From: Eggerthellaceae bacterium
GTDB taxonomy: Bacteria > Actinomycetota > Coriobacteriia > Coriobacteriales > Eggerthellaceae
Assembly (NCBI GenBank): GCA_900754955.1
Contig: CAAEEV010000089.1
Location: 1 to 27,228, forward strand
Reading direction: 5' to 3'
DNA: 27,228 bases
This document shows, in pieces, positions 7,913 through 16,205 of the stretch. The notes below the pieces were generated by a model. It was not told where the DNA came from. It was given only the letters and a program-made list of their open reading frames with translations, and searched no databases. Position 1 is the first letter of the stretch. Every line of letters starts with the position of its first letter. The translations under genes and the position numbers were made by a program.

Positions 7913-10668
7913 GCCGCCGCAACATGGAGCTGCTCCTGCTCATCGTAGCAGCGCCCATCGTCGTCATCCTGTTCGCCATGCTCGTGGTGACAGGCGGTCA
8001 GGAGCTCTCGTTCAACACGCTCGGCGTGCCCATCGGCATCTTCGCCACCTTCGTGGTGGCTCACGTCGCTGTGCGCAAGCTCGCACCCGACGCCGACCCC
8101 GCCATCCTGCCCATCGCGTTCGCGCTCTCGGGCATCGGCATCGCGTTCGTCACGCGCCTCGCGCCCGACGACGCGTCGCGCCAGCTCATCTGGCTTTTCC
8201 TCGGCGTTGCCTGCATGATCGCCCTGCTTGCGATCGTGCGCAACCTCGACAAACTCGCCCAGTACAAGTACACACTCATGATCGCGGGCGTGCTGCTTCT
8301 GCTCGCGCCCATGCTTCCGCTCATCGGCGAGGAAATCAACGGCAGCCGCCTGTGGCTCCACATCGGCCCGTTCTCCTTCCAGCCGGGCGAGGTCGCCAAG
8401 ATCTGCATCGTGCTGTTCCTCGCCGGCTACCTCGCGCAGAACCGCGAGATGCTCTCGGTGTTCACCTGGGAGGTGGGCCCGTTCCGCCTGCCCTCGCTGC
8501 CGACGCTCGTGCCGCTGCTCGCCATGTGGGCACTCGCGTTCGTCATCGTTGTGATCGAGAAGGACCTCGGCAGCGCGCTCGTGCTGTTCCTCGTGTTCCT
8601 CGTGATGATCTACGTGGCCACGGGTAAGAAGTTCTACGTGATCGTGGGCGTGGTACTCGCCGGCATCGCCGCGGTAGTGCTGTGGATGGGCTTCAGCCAC
8701 GTGCAGCAGCGCGTGGACATCTGGCTCGACCCCTTCGCCGACGCCGACGGCACCGGCTATCAGATCGTGCAGGCGCTCTACTCGCTCGCCGACGGCGACC
8801 TGTTCGGCGTGGGCATCGGGCGCGGCCTGTGCGACGTCATCCCCTACGTGCAGAACGACTTCATCTTCGCCGCCATCGGCGAGGAGACGGGCCTGCTCGG
8901 CGCGGCGGGTGTGCTGCTGCTGTATCTGTGCTTCGCCATCCGCGGCATCCTCACGGCGGCGCGCGCGAAATCCGACGTGAGCTCGTTCATCGCCACGGGC
9001 CTCACCGCCATCATCGTGCTGCAGGCGTTCATCATCGTGGGCGGCGTCACGCGCCTCATCCCGCTGACGGGCATCACGCTTCCGTTCATCAGCCAGGGCG
9101 GCTCGTCGCTGCTCGTGGGCTTCCTCATCGTGGGCATGCTGCTGCGCTGCGGCGACGAGGGCACGGGCGTGGGCAAGGAGATCACGAGCGCCACCACGAC
9201 GTTCTCCGCCAACAGCGTGCTCGGCCGCGTGTCGCTCGGCAAGCGCCTCACCGTGACGCTCGCCGGATTCGCGCTGCTGTTCGCGGCGCTTGTGGCGAAC
9301 CTCACGCTCATCATGGTGGTGCAGGCCGAGACGTACCAGAACATGCCCGGCAACGGTCACACCCTCGCGCAGGAGGCCGAGACCGAGCGCGGCACCATCT
9401 CGACCTACGACGGCGTGGTGCTCGCGCAGTCGGTGCAGAACGAGAACGGCACCTACGACCGCGTCTACCCCGCAGGCGACCTCGCCTCGCACGTGGTGGG
9501 CTACGCGTCGCAGCAGTACGGCACGAGCGGCATCGAAGCGTCGTGCAACGACACGCTCAAGGGCGACGAGAACTACGCCTCGTGGGCCGACGCCATCAAC
9601 GCGCTCGCCGGCGTGAACACGCCCGGCAACGACGTGACGCTCACGCTCAACTCGAAGATCCAGCAGGCGGCCCAGGACGCCATCGAGGGCTACAGCGGCG
9701 CCTGCGTGGTGATCGACCCGCAAACGGGCGCCGTGCTCGCCATGGCGTCGTCGCCGACCTACGACGCCGCCGACGTGGAGAGCCTGCTCGAAACGAGCGG
9801 CTCCGACGACTCCGGCACCCTCATCAACCGCGCGACCCAGGCGCTCTTCGCGCCAGGCTCCACGTTCAAGATGGTCACGCTCGCCACGGCGCTGCAGGAC
9901 GGCGTCGCCGACGAGGAGACCGACTTCGACGCGCCGGGCACCATGGAGATCGGCAACGCCGACTTGATCAACTTCGGCAGCACGAGCTACGGCAACATCA
10001 CGCTCGCCCGTGCCACCGAGCTCTCGGCCAACACCGTGTTCGGCCAGCTCGGCGTCATGATGGGCGCGCAGCGCCTTGTCGAAGGCGCCGAGAAGTTCGG
10101 TTTCAACCAGGACATCGACTTCGATCTGCCGCTCGCGACCTCGCTCATGCCCGACCCCGACGAAATGACCACCTGGGAGACGGCGTGGGCCGCAGCCGGC
10201 GAGCCCGTCGGCGAGCACGAGAGCCCCGCCGGCCCGCAGGCCACCGTGCTGCAGATGGCGCTCGTAGGCTGCGCCATCGCGAACGACGGCACGATCATGC
10301 AGCCCTACCTGGTCGACGGCATCTACAACGCCGACGGCCAGCGCAGCTACACGGCCACCCCCACCGAGCTCTTCCACGCGGTGAGCGCGGATGTGGCCGA
10401 CCGCACGCTCGAGGTGCTCAAGGGCGTCGTCTCGAACGGCACTGGCACGCGCGCCGCCGTCTCCGGCGTCACCGTCGCTGGCAAGACGGGCACCGCCGAG
10501 CACGAGGGCGTGCCCGACGACCGCTGGTTCGTCGGCATCGCCGATGCCGACGGCGAGCCGAGCGTCGTGGTGGCGCTCATGCTCGAGCGCGTGGGCGAAA
10601 CCACGAGCGCCGACTCGCACGCTCAACCGGTTCTTGAGACGGCACTCGAGGTTCAGGGGGTTTTATAA
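7909..10668 (+). CDS. RodA/FtsW-PBP2 fusion: SEDS glycan polymerase joined to transpeptidase
   Basis: A single 919-residue frame joins two enzymes normally encoded by rodA and pbpA. The ATG overlaps the phosphatase stop (ATGA). Residues about 1-414 form a polytopic SEDS glycosyltransferase with EKDLGSAL (D219), QNDFIFAAIGEE (D317) and PFISQGGSS (392-400; the family usually has PFxSYGGSS). A hydrophilic linker of about 30 residues (415-446) leads to one helix (447-471), a short pedestal, and a class B transpeptidase with STFK (S651 nucleophile), SAN (706-708) and KTGTAE (859-864). Topology fits: the SEDS C-terminus and the PBP N-terminus both face the cytosol. It should polymerise lipid II and cross-link it in fixed 1:1 ratio. 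RodA-type rather than FtsW-type is inferred from cluster context. Confidence 0.95.
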   Translation: MSRRNMELLLLIVAAPIVVILFAMLVVTGGQELSFNTLGVPIGIFATFVVAHVAVRKLAPDADPAILPIAFALSGIGIAFVTRLAPDDASRQLIWLFLGVACMIALLAIVRNLDKLAQYKYTLMIAGVLLLLAPMLPLIGEEINGSRLWLHIGPFSFQPGEVAKICIVLFLAGYLAQNREMLSVFTWEVGPFRLPSLPTLVPLLAMWALAFVIVVIEKDLGSALVLFLVFLVMIYVATGKKFYVIVGVVLAGIAAVVLWMGFSHVQQRVDIWLDPFADADGTGYQIVQALYSLADGDLFGVGIGRGLCDVIPYVQNDFIFAAIGEETGLLGAAGVLLLYLCFAIRGILTAARAKSDVSSFIATGLTAIIVLQAFIIVGGVTRLIPLTGITLPFISQGGSSLLVGFLIVGMLLRCGDEGTGVGKEITSATTTFSANSVLGRVSLGKRLTVTLAGFALLFAALVANLTLIMVVQAETYQNMPGNGHTLAQEAETERGTISTYDGVVLAQSVQNENGTYDRVYPAGDLASHVVGYASQQYGTSGIEASCNDTLKGDENYASWADAINALAGVNTPGNDVTLTLNSKIQQAAQDAIEGYSGACVVIDPQTGAVLAMASSPTYDAADVESLLETSGSDDSGTLINRATQALFAPGSTFKMVTLATALQDGVADEETDFDAPGTMEIGNADLINFGSTSYGNITLARATELSANTVFGQLGVMMGAQRLVEGAEKFGFNQDIDFDLPLATSLMPDPDEMTTWETAWAAAGEPVGEHESPAGPQATVLQMALVGCAIANDGTIMQPYLVDGIYNADGQRSYTATPTELFHAVSADVADRTLEVLKGVVSNGTGTRAAVSGVTVAGKTGTAEHEGVPDDRWFVGIADADGEPSVVVALMLERVGETTSADSHAQPVLETALEVQGVL

Positions 10669-10792
10669 ATCCCCTCAAAAAACCGCACGGTCAGCGGGTT
10701 CGTCGCTACAATAGGGTGAACTTGCTGATCGCATTGAAACGAAGCATATAAACATATAAACGTACGAAGAATGTGAACGAAGGAGCAGTCAA
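10669..10792 (+). promoter_or_regulatory. Promoter-bearing gap before the PASTA kinase
   Basis: This is the only real gap in the cluster. It is AT-rich, with TACAAT at 10707-10712 and a tandem direct repeat CATATAAA (10745-10752 and 10753-10760). TTGCTG (10722-10727) with 17 bp to CATATA (10745-10750) is the best -35/-10 pair. The kinase may therefore be transcribed separately as well as by read-through. Confidence 0.45.
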
Positions 10793-12619
10793 GTGACAGG
10801 GCATGGATCTATGACCGGCAGAGTCTTCAGCGGCCGTTATCAGATCAACGACCGCATCGGCATCGGCGGCATGGCCGAGGTGTACCGAGCTCAAGACAAC
10901 GTGCTGGGCCGCCTCGTCGCGGTGAAGGTCATGCTTCCGCAGTTCGCCGCCGACCCCGACTTCACGCGCCGCTTCCGCCAGGAGGCCGCAGCTGCGGCGA
11001 ACCTGCAGAGCCCCTACATTGTGAACGTGTACGACTGGGGGCAGGACGAGGACACCTACTACATCGTCATGGAGTTCGTGCGCGGCAGCGACCTGAAGAC
11101 CGCCATCCAGCAGCGCGGCGCCATCAACCAGCGCAAGGTCGCCGAGATCGGCGCGCAGGTGTGCCAGGCGCTCACCGTGGCGCACAACCAGGACATCATC
11201 CACCGCGACATCAAGCCGCAGAACATCATGGTGCAGCCCGACGGCAACGTGAAGGTGATGGACTTCGGCATTGCGCGTGCGAAGAACTCCGTTAACGACC
11301 AGACCTCTTCGGTGCTGGGAACCGCCCACTACATCTCGCCCGAACAGGCGCAGGGCAAGGAGCTCACCGCCGCGAGCGACATCTACTCGCTCGGCGTGGT
11401 GCTCTACGAGGCCACCACCGGCCAGCTGCCCTTCGACGGCCCCGACGCTGTGAGCGTGGCGCTCAAGCAGGTGAAGGACTACCCCGTGCCGCCGCGCGAG
11501 ATCAACCCCGACATCGACCCGGCGCTCGAGGACGTCATCATGACGGCCCTCGAGAAGGACCCGGCCAACCGCTTCCCCACCGCCAACGACATGCGCCTGG
11601 CGCTCAACGACTACCTCGCCGGCCGCTCGGTCGGTGCGCGGGGCGGCTTCACCGAGGCGCAGACGCGCGTCATCGGCCCCGTCGCCGGGGTCGCGCCCGC
11701 CGCAGTGGGTGACTCCACACAGGTCATGAGCCCGCTCGGCAGCTCTGCCAACGGGAAGACGAGCCAGCTCAGCGGCGCGGGTTCGTCGCGCTACGTCGCC
11801 GAACCTCCTAAGAAGTCGAAGAAGCCCGTGTTCATCGCGCTCGGCGTCATCGCGGCAATCGCGATCATCGCCGCAGTCGCCTTCGCCGTGCTCGGCGGCA
11901 CCAAGGAGGGCGTGGCCGTGCCCCAGGTTACCGGCATGGAGCAGGAGCAGGCCGAGCAGACCCTCAAGAGCGCCGGCTTCGACGTGGGCCGCGTCGATAC
12001 GAAGTACGACGCGTCGGTCCCCGAAGGCAACGTCATCAGCCAGGACCCGGCTGCGGGCAGCACCGCGCCCGAGGGCACGCGCGTCAACCTCGTCATCTCT
12101 CAGGGCACCGAGCAGGTGACCATGCCCGATCTGAAGAACATGACCATCGACGAGGCACGGCAGGCCGTTGCAGAATACGGCCTCGTGCTCAACCAGAGCT
12201 CGAGCGAAAACTCATCTGACGTCGAAGCCGACCACATCATCAGCACCTCCCCCGCCGCAGGTGAGAAGGTTGCCAAGGGTGCAACCGTCACCTACGTGAT
12301 GTCGCTCGGCCCGTCGAATGAGTCGGTGCCCTACGTGGTGGGCTACGGCGTCGACAGCGCCACCTCCACGCTGCGCAACGCCGGCTTCGAGGTCGACGTG
12401 GAGCGCCAGTACTCGAGCGAATACAGCTCGGGCATCGTCATGAGCCAGAACCCCAACGGCGGCACTCAGGTGCAGGAGGGAACCACCGTCACCATCGTGG
12501 TGTCGCGCGGCCCCGAGCCGAAACCCGAGCCCGAGCCGGAGCCCAGCTCGTCGAGCAGCGCATCCTCCTCGTCGTCGGCGAGCTCAAGCGCTGGGGAGAG
12601 CGCCAACTCCGAGGAGTAG
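10793..12619 (+). CDS. pknB: PASTA-domain Ser/Thr protein kinase (PknB/Stk type)
   Basis: A 608-residue transmembrane kinase that senses cell-wall material and phosphorylates growth factors. The GTG at 10793 has AGGAG seven bases upstream. The kinase domain (about 16-275) has the Gly loop GIGGMAEVY, K45, HRDIKPQN (D139, N144), DFG (D157) and an activation loop with Thr/Ser at 171-173 before GTAHYISPE. A juxtamembrane region leads to a helix at 345-368. Three PASTA repeats (about 375-438, 441-506, 511-573) lie outside, followed by a Pro-Glu run and a Ser-rich tail. Mycobacteria have pknA and pknB here; only one kinase is present. Its likely substrates include the two FHA proteins' partners and the fusion enzyme, opposed by the phosphatase. 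Confidence 0.95.
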   Translation: MTGHGSMTGRVFSGRYQINDRIGIGGMAEVYRAQDNVLGRLVAVKVMLPQFAADPDFTRRFRQEAAAAANLQSPYIVNVYDWGQDEDTYYIVMEFVRGSDLKTAIQQRGAINQRKVAEIGAQVCQALTVAHNQDIIHRDIKPQNIMVQPDGNVKVMDFGIARAKNSVNDQTSSVLGTAHYISPEQAQGKELTAASDIYSLGVVLYEATTGQLPFDGPDAVSVALKQVKDYPVPPREINPDIDPALEDVIMTALEKDPANRFPTANDMRLALNDYLAGRSVGARGGFTEAQTRVIGPVAGVAPAAVGDSTQVMSPLGSSANGKTSQLSGAGSSRYVAEPPKKSKKPVFIALGVIAAIAIIAAVAFAVLGGTKEGVAVPQVTGMEQEQAEQTLKSAGFDVGRVDTKYDASVPEGNVISQDPAAGSTAPEGTRVNLVISQGTEQVTMPDLKNMTIDEARQAVAEYGLVLNQSSSENSSDVEADHIISTSPAAGEKVAKGATVTYVMSLGPSNESVPYVVGYGVDSATSTLRNAGFEVDVERQYSSEYSSGIVMSQNPNGGTQVQEGTTVTIVVSRGPEPKPEPEPEPSSSSSASSSSSASSSAGESANSEE

Positions 12620-12647
12620 CGCGGTAACGCAGAACCTTCTTTAAGGT

Positions 12648-12676
12648 AAGAGCCGTCCTTCGGGACGGCTCTTTTC
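12648..12676 (+). terminator. Intrinsic terminator of the kinase cluster
   Basis: GAGCCGTCC (12650-12658) and GGACGGCTC (12663-12671) pair perfectly around a TTCG tetraloop, followed by TTTTC and preceded by AA. It lies about 30 bp after the kinase stop. Confidence 0.92.
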
Positions 12677-12828
12677 ATACGCATGCACACCGAACAAGGC
12701 AAACGGCATCGGTTGTCACAGACGGAGCACCCCCGCTGCCGCGGACGGGAGAAGCTCCGTGCGCTTCCCCGTCGGCGCACAGGATGCCACGCACTCGCCA
12801 TCGTGGACGGGAGAGCGTCCCACCCCGA
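12677..12828. other. Gap between convergent terminators, with hairpin-forming sequence
   Basis: No gene seen. GACGGGAGAAG (12744-12754) can fold on CTTCCCCGTC (12764-12773) with one bulged base. GGACGGGAGA occurs twice (12743-12752, 12805-12814). ACGGAGC (12722-12728) is the inverse of GCTCCGT (12754-12760). Confidence 0.4.
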
Positions 12829-13033
12829 AAACACGAAGAGCCGCATATGCGGCTCTTCGTGTGCGAAAGTCCTGCCCCACGCCAGAAGGATGAACCCACC
12901 TCGAAAGGTGGGTGCTCGCAGCTTGCTTCCCGGCTTTCGTATCAACGGACACGAATCTCCGTTCCACCCGCTATCTTGAGCTCCCTCATGCAAATACGTC
13001 GGTCCATCGCAGTATGTGACGGAAGCAGGACCT
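12829..13033 (-). ncRNA. Candidate stand-alone structured RNA of about 200 nt, family unassigned
   Basis: Read on the minus strand, the proposed RNA starts near AGGTCCTGC and ends at a strong terminator. Its ends pair: AGGTCCTGC near 13034-13026 with GCAGGACTT near 12875-12867 (one G-U). A second helix GATGGACC/GGTTCATC lies inside. Local hairpins are AACGGA/TCCGTT with an 8-nt loop and ACCCACCT (12894-12901 on plus) with AGGTGGGT (12906-12913) around a 4-nt loop. A TATACT -10 lies about 7 bp before the proposed start. No open frame or ribosome site accounts for it, and the next minus-strand DNA is the antisense of the kinase, so it does not look like a leader. Size and closing stem recall 6S RNA, but the conserved 6S bubble was not demonstrated. 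Confidence 0.55.
12831..12862 (-). terminator. Perfect 32-bp palindrome, terminator of the candidate RNA
   Basis: ACACGAAGAGCCGCAT (12831-12846) is followed at once by its exact reverse complement (12847-12862). On the minus strand it is followed by TTTC, completing a terminator. On the plus strand no T run follows, so it points to a minus-strand transcript. Confidence 0.8.
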
Positions 13034-13039
13034 ACCCTC

Positions 13040-13067
13040 AGTATACGCAGCGCAACCCGTTTGAAAA
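13040..13067 (-). promoter_or_regulatory. Promoter of the candidate RNA
   Basis: On the minus strand, TTTTCA (13062-13067) and TATACT (13040-13045) are separated by 16 bp, placing a start near 13033 where the closing stem begins. A better -35-like TTGTCA (13072-13077) lies upstream but 26 bp from the -10. Confidence 0.55.
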
Positions 13068-13137
13068 GTCTTGACAAACGTTTTCTTGTTTCAGGTTGGC
13101 CGGTGGCAAGAGCGGCAAGCGAACAGACCATTGGAAG

Positions 13138-13170
13138 GACAAACGACCGTCCGCTCGTCCTCCGTTTGTC
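13138..13170. repeat. Inverted repeat GACAAACG / CGTTTGTC after the histidine kinase gene
   Basis: Arms at 13138-13145 and 13163-13170 are perfect 8-mers with 17 bp between. It lies just past the kinase stop on the minus strand, but no T run follows, so a terminator role is weak. The left part, GACAAACGACC, recurs in the nrdG upstream region near 23450-23470 and 23550-23563, and GACAAACG also occurs at 13073-13080. Confidence 0.55.
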
Positions 13171-13193
13171 GCCGTCACACCAGACTTCTGCAG

Positions 13194-14699
13194 CTACACC
13201 TCGGGCAGCGTGATGGGGAACTTGAGGATGAACGTGGTACCCTCGCCCACGTCGCCTTCGACGTCGATCGTGCCGTTGTGGTACATCACCGCATGCTTCA
13301 CGATGGCGAGGCCGAGGCCCGTGCCTCCCGTCTCCTTCGAACGGCTCTTCTCGAGCCGATAGAAGCGTTGGAAGATCTTCTCACGCTTTTCAGGCGGAAT
13401 GCCGGGGCCGTTGTCCTCGGCGCGAATGGTGATGAGGCGGTGGACCACGTTCTCGGAGTCATCGGCCGGCTTCGTTCCGTATGCGCGCGTGAGCAGCTGC
13501 TGGCGCGCGCGCTCGCGCTCCGACTCGCCCACCACGAGGTTGCCGTCAAGATCCTGGCTCGTGATCGTGAGCGTCACGCGGCCGCCCTCGTGGTTGTAGC
13601 GGATGCCGTTCTCGATGAGGTTGTAGAACATCTCCTCGATGAGCGTTTCGTTGCCGGGCATGATGACGTGCTCGCCTACCACGCGCACGGTGACGGAGCG
13701 CTTCTCGGAGAGCGTCGCGAGACGGCCCGCCACGCGATCGGCCGTCGCGCGCAGGTCAACGTATGCCACGTTATCGCTCTCGAAGGCGCTCTCGTCGAGA
13801 CGCGAGAGCGTGAGCACGTCGTTGATGAGCGAGCGCATGGCCTGCGACTCCTCGTAGATGAGACCCGAGAACTTCGCGATGTCCTCGGGCGGCACCATGC
13901 CGTTCTTCATGAGCTCGGCGTAGCCGGCGATCACCTGCAGCGGCGTCTTCATCTCATGCGAAACGTTCGCCGAGAAGTCGCGGCGCATGCTCTCAGCGCG
14001 CGCGAGCTCCTTGTTCTGCGCCTTAAGCTGCTGCTGCTGCTGATCGATGCGGATGAGCAGCGGATCCATCTCCTCGTAGATTTCGTTGTCGAGCGGATGC
14101 GCGAAATCGAGCGCGTCGATCGGCTTCATGATGCGCCGCGTGAGCATGCGGGAAAGCAGCAGCACGAGCAGGGCCGCCACCACAAGCGACAAGACGATGG
14201 GAACGATGAGACTGCCGATGAACGACAGGAGCGACGAGCGCGTCTCCGAGAGGCGCACGATCGAGCCGTCGTCGAGCAGCACGGCGGCGTACACCGTATC
14301 GGTGCCGAGCGTCTGCGAGTAGCGCGACACCGTACCCTCGCCGAGGCTCTCCGCCTCGATTACCTCGGGACGATCAGCGTGGTTCTCAAGCTGCGATTCC
14401 TCGTCGACGGCGCTATCGTAGAGCACCTCGCCGTCAGCCGAGATGAGCGTGAAGCGCACAAGGCCCGCGAACTGCTCCTCGAGCAGCGCCACGTTCTCCT
14501 CGCTCGACGTCGAGTCGAGGTAAGCCGCCGCGTTGCGCGCCTGCGCCAGGAGGCGCTGCTCGCCCGAATGCTCGCTCGAGAAGTAGAACACGCAGGTGAG
14601 CGCAAGCGACATGACCACGATCACGGCCAGCGTGAACGCAAGCACCGTGGCGAAGATCTTGCCGGAGAGGCTTTTCACTTTCTCGTGAGTCGGCGTCAT
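13194..14699 (-). CDS. Membrane sensor histidine kinase of the phosphate regulon (PhoR-like)
   Basis: A 501-residue kinase expected to phosphorylate one or both adjacent response regulators. Two membrane helices (about 17-40 and 158-184) bracket an outer domain of about 115 residues. A HAMP-like segment, coiled Gln/Lys stretch and HisKA domain follow, with SHEMKTPL (H248). The ATPase domain has the N box (N360, N364), DNGPGI (429-433) and GGTGLGLA (458-465). About 35 extra residues (386-420), rich in charge, separate the N box from DNGPGI. Start ATG at 14697-14699, 12 bp after the stop of the regulator gene; the ribosome site is weak, suggesting coupled translation. Phosphate sensing is inferred from linkage to pst and phoU. 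Confidence 0.92.
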   Translation of the reverse strand: MTPTHEKVKSLSGKIFATVLAFTLAVIVVMSLALTCVFYFSSEHSGEQRLLAQARNAAAYLDSTSSEENVALLEEQFAGLVRFTLISADGEVLYDSAVDEESQLENHADRPEVIEAESLGEGTVSRYSQTLGTDTVYAAVLLDDGSIVRLSETRSSLLSFIGSLIVPIVLSLVVAALLVLLLSRMLTRRIMKPIDALDFAHPLDNEIYEEMDPLLIRIDQQQQQLKAQNKELARAESMRRDFSANVSHEMKTPLQVIAGYAELMKNGMVPPEDIAKFSGLIYEESQAMRSLINDVLTLSRLDESAFESDNVAYVDLRATADRVAGRLATLSEKRSVTVRVVGEHVIMPGNETLIEEMFYNLIENGIRYNHEGGRVTLTITSQDLDGNLVVGESERERARQQLLTRAYGTKPADDSENVVHRLITIRAEDNGPGIPPEKREKIFQRFYRLEKSRSKETGGTGLGLAIVKHAVMYHNGTIDVEGDVGEGTTFILKFPITLPEV

Positions 14700-14711
14700 G
14701 CGAGCCCGCTT

Positions 14712-15407
14712 CTATTCCTCGGGGCCCTTGAAGCAGTAGCCGACGCCGCGCACCGTGGTGATGGCCGCCTCGACGCCGGGCTTCACGCGCGAGAGCTTCT
14801 GGCGCAGCGTCTGGATGTGCACGTCGACCGTGCGCGTCTCGCCCACGTAGGTGATGCCCCACACCTCCTCGAGCAGCTGGCTGCGCGAGAGCACGCGGCC
14901 CTCGCTCGCCATGAGCGCACGAAGCAGCTCGAACTCCTTGAGCGTGAGCGTGACGGGTTCGCCGCCGACCGTCACCGTATGAGCCGAGGCCGTGAGCACG
15001 ATGGGGCCAGCCACGAGCTCGTCGCCCACCGTGGTCGCGGGCATGCTCACGCGGCGCAGCAGCGCGTTCACGCGTGACACGAGCTCCATCATGCCGAACG
15101 GCTTCGCGAGGTAGTCGTCGGCGCCGGCGTCGAGCCCCATGACGGTGTCGTACTCGGTGCCCTTCGCCGTGAGCATGATGACGGGCAGCGTCTTCATCGC
15201 GGCGTCGTCGCGCACCATGCGCAGGATCTCGAGGCCGTCGATCTCGGGAAGCATGATGTCGAGCAGGATGAGCTCGGGCGTCTCCTCCTTGCACGCGGCG
15301 AAGAACTCCTCGGCGCCGGGAAACCCACGCGCCTCGTATCCGGCCTGCTTGAGCGCATAGACCGTCAGGTCGCGGATGTTGGTGTCATCTTCCACGTAGT
15401 AGATCAC
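14712..15407 (-). CDS. OmpR/PhoB-family response regulator, copy adjacent to the kinase
   Basis: A 231-residue two-domain regulator. The receiver (about 1-118) has acidic pair D7-D8, phospho-acceptor D50, T80 and K102. The winged-helix domain (about 130-228) has the FELLRALM and TVDVHIQTLRQKL segments that bind direct repeats such as PHO boxes. Start is GTG at 15405-15407 with AAAGGGAGAT before it; the ATC that follows gives MIYYVEDD. It lies 12 bp upstream of the kinase gene and is its most likely partner. Closely related to the regulator directly upstream in the operon. Confidence 0.92.
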   Translation of the reverse strand: MIYYVEDDTNIRDLTVYALKQAGYEARGFPGAEEFFAACKEETPELILLDIMLPEIDGLEILRMVRDDAAMKTLPVIMLTAKGTEYDTVMGLDAGADDYLAKPFGMMELVSRVNALLRRVSMPATTVGDELVAGPIVLTASAHTVTVGGEPVTLTLKEFELLRALMASEGRVLSRSQLLEEVWGITYVGETRTVDVHIQTLRQKLSRVKPGVEAAITTVRGVGYCFKGPEE

Positions 15408-15470
15408 GGGATCTCCCTTTCATCAGCACATGCGGCGCGATGCGCCGTCGCCGCGTATGCGCATCTTCCC

Positions 15471-16163
15471 TCAGTTCGACGGCGCTTTCTTGAGCAGCCG
15501 GTAGCCCACGCCGCGCACCGTCTCCACGAGGTCGGCATGCGATCCGAGCTTCTGCCGTAAGGTTAGCACATGCATGTCAACCGTCCGGCTTCCGCCGCCG
15601 AAGTCCCAGCCCCACACGTTCTGCAGCAGCGTCTCGCGCGAGAAGGCGACGCCGGGATTCTTCATCAGGTAGACGAGCAGATCGAACTCGCGCGCGGTGA
15701 GCAGAAGCGGCTCGCCGTCGCACGTCGCCTCGCGGCGGTCGAGCGAGATCGCCAGCGGCCCCACCACGAGGCGCTGCTCGGGGCTCACGGCGTTCCACTC
15801 GGGGGCGCGGCGCAGCAACGCGCGCACGCGGCTGACGAGCTCCATCATGCCGTAGGGCTTGGTGAGGTACTCGTCGGCGCCGTTGTCGAGCGCGGTGACG
15901 ATGTCGAGCTCGGAGTCTTTCGCCGTCACCATCATGATCGGCACGCGCGCGATACCTGGCGTCTTGCGCACGCGGCGCAGGATCTCGAGCCCGTCGGTGC
16001 CGGGCAGCATGATGTCGAGGATGACCACGTCGGGAAGCCGTCGTGCGCATGCCGCCCGAAATTCGACGTCATCCGACATGCCCTCCGCCTCGATGCCGGC
16101 TTTCGCCAGCGCGTAGAGGGTCAGCTCCCTGATGTTCTTGTCATCCTCGACGTAGTAGACCAC
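15471..16163 (-). CDS. OmpR/PhoB-family response regulator, second paralogue
   Basis: A 230-residue regulator with the same layout: D7-D8, phospho-acceptor D50, T80, K102, then a winged-helix domain (about 130-225) with FDLLVYLM and TVDMHVLTLRQKL. Start is GTG at 16161-16163, after GAGGAG. The two regulators begin almost alike (MVYYVEDDKNIRELTLYAL here, MIYYVEDDTNIRDLTVYAL next door) and differ most in the linker and recognition region, so they look like an old tandem duplication. Both keep all phosphorylation residues. It sits 42 bp after phoU and 63 bp before its paralogue. Whether both answer to the same kinase is unknown. Confidence 0.92.
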   Translation of the reverse strand: MVYYVEDDKNIRELTLYALAKAGIEAEGMSDDVEFRAACARRLPDVVILDIMLPGTDGLEILRRVRKTPGIARVPIMMVTAKDSELDIVTALDNGADEYLTKPYGMMELVSRVRALLRRAPEWNAVSPEQRLVVGPLAISLDRREATCDGEPLLLTAREFDLLVYLMKNPGVAFSRETLLQNVWGWDFGGGSRTVDMHVLTLRQKLGSHADLVETVRGVGYRLLKKAPSN

Positions 16164-16205
16164 GCGAAACTACTCCTCGGTACCTCGGTGCCCCGATGCG
16201 TTGCG

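Noticed and set aside
7765..10626. Minus-strand open frame of 953 residues opposite the SEDS-PBP fusion
   Set aside because: Long only because of GC bias at third positions of the real gene; composition is His/Glu/Arg-rich with no domain, and the opposite strand has unmistakable motifs.
12829..13033. T-box leader, because GGGTGGAAC matches the T-box core on the minus strand
   Set aside because: The flanking bases do not fit the full T-box motif, stem I is missing, and no minus-strand gene lies downstream to be regulated.
13071..15077. Plus-strand open frame of 668 residues across the histidine kinase and regulator genes
   Set aside because: It runs antisense through two well-defined genes and has no family features or start signal.
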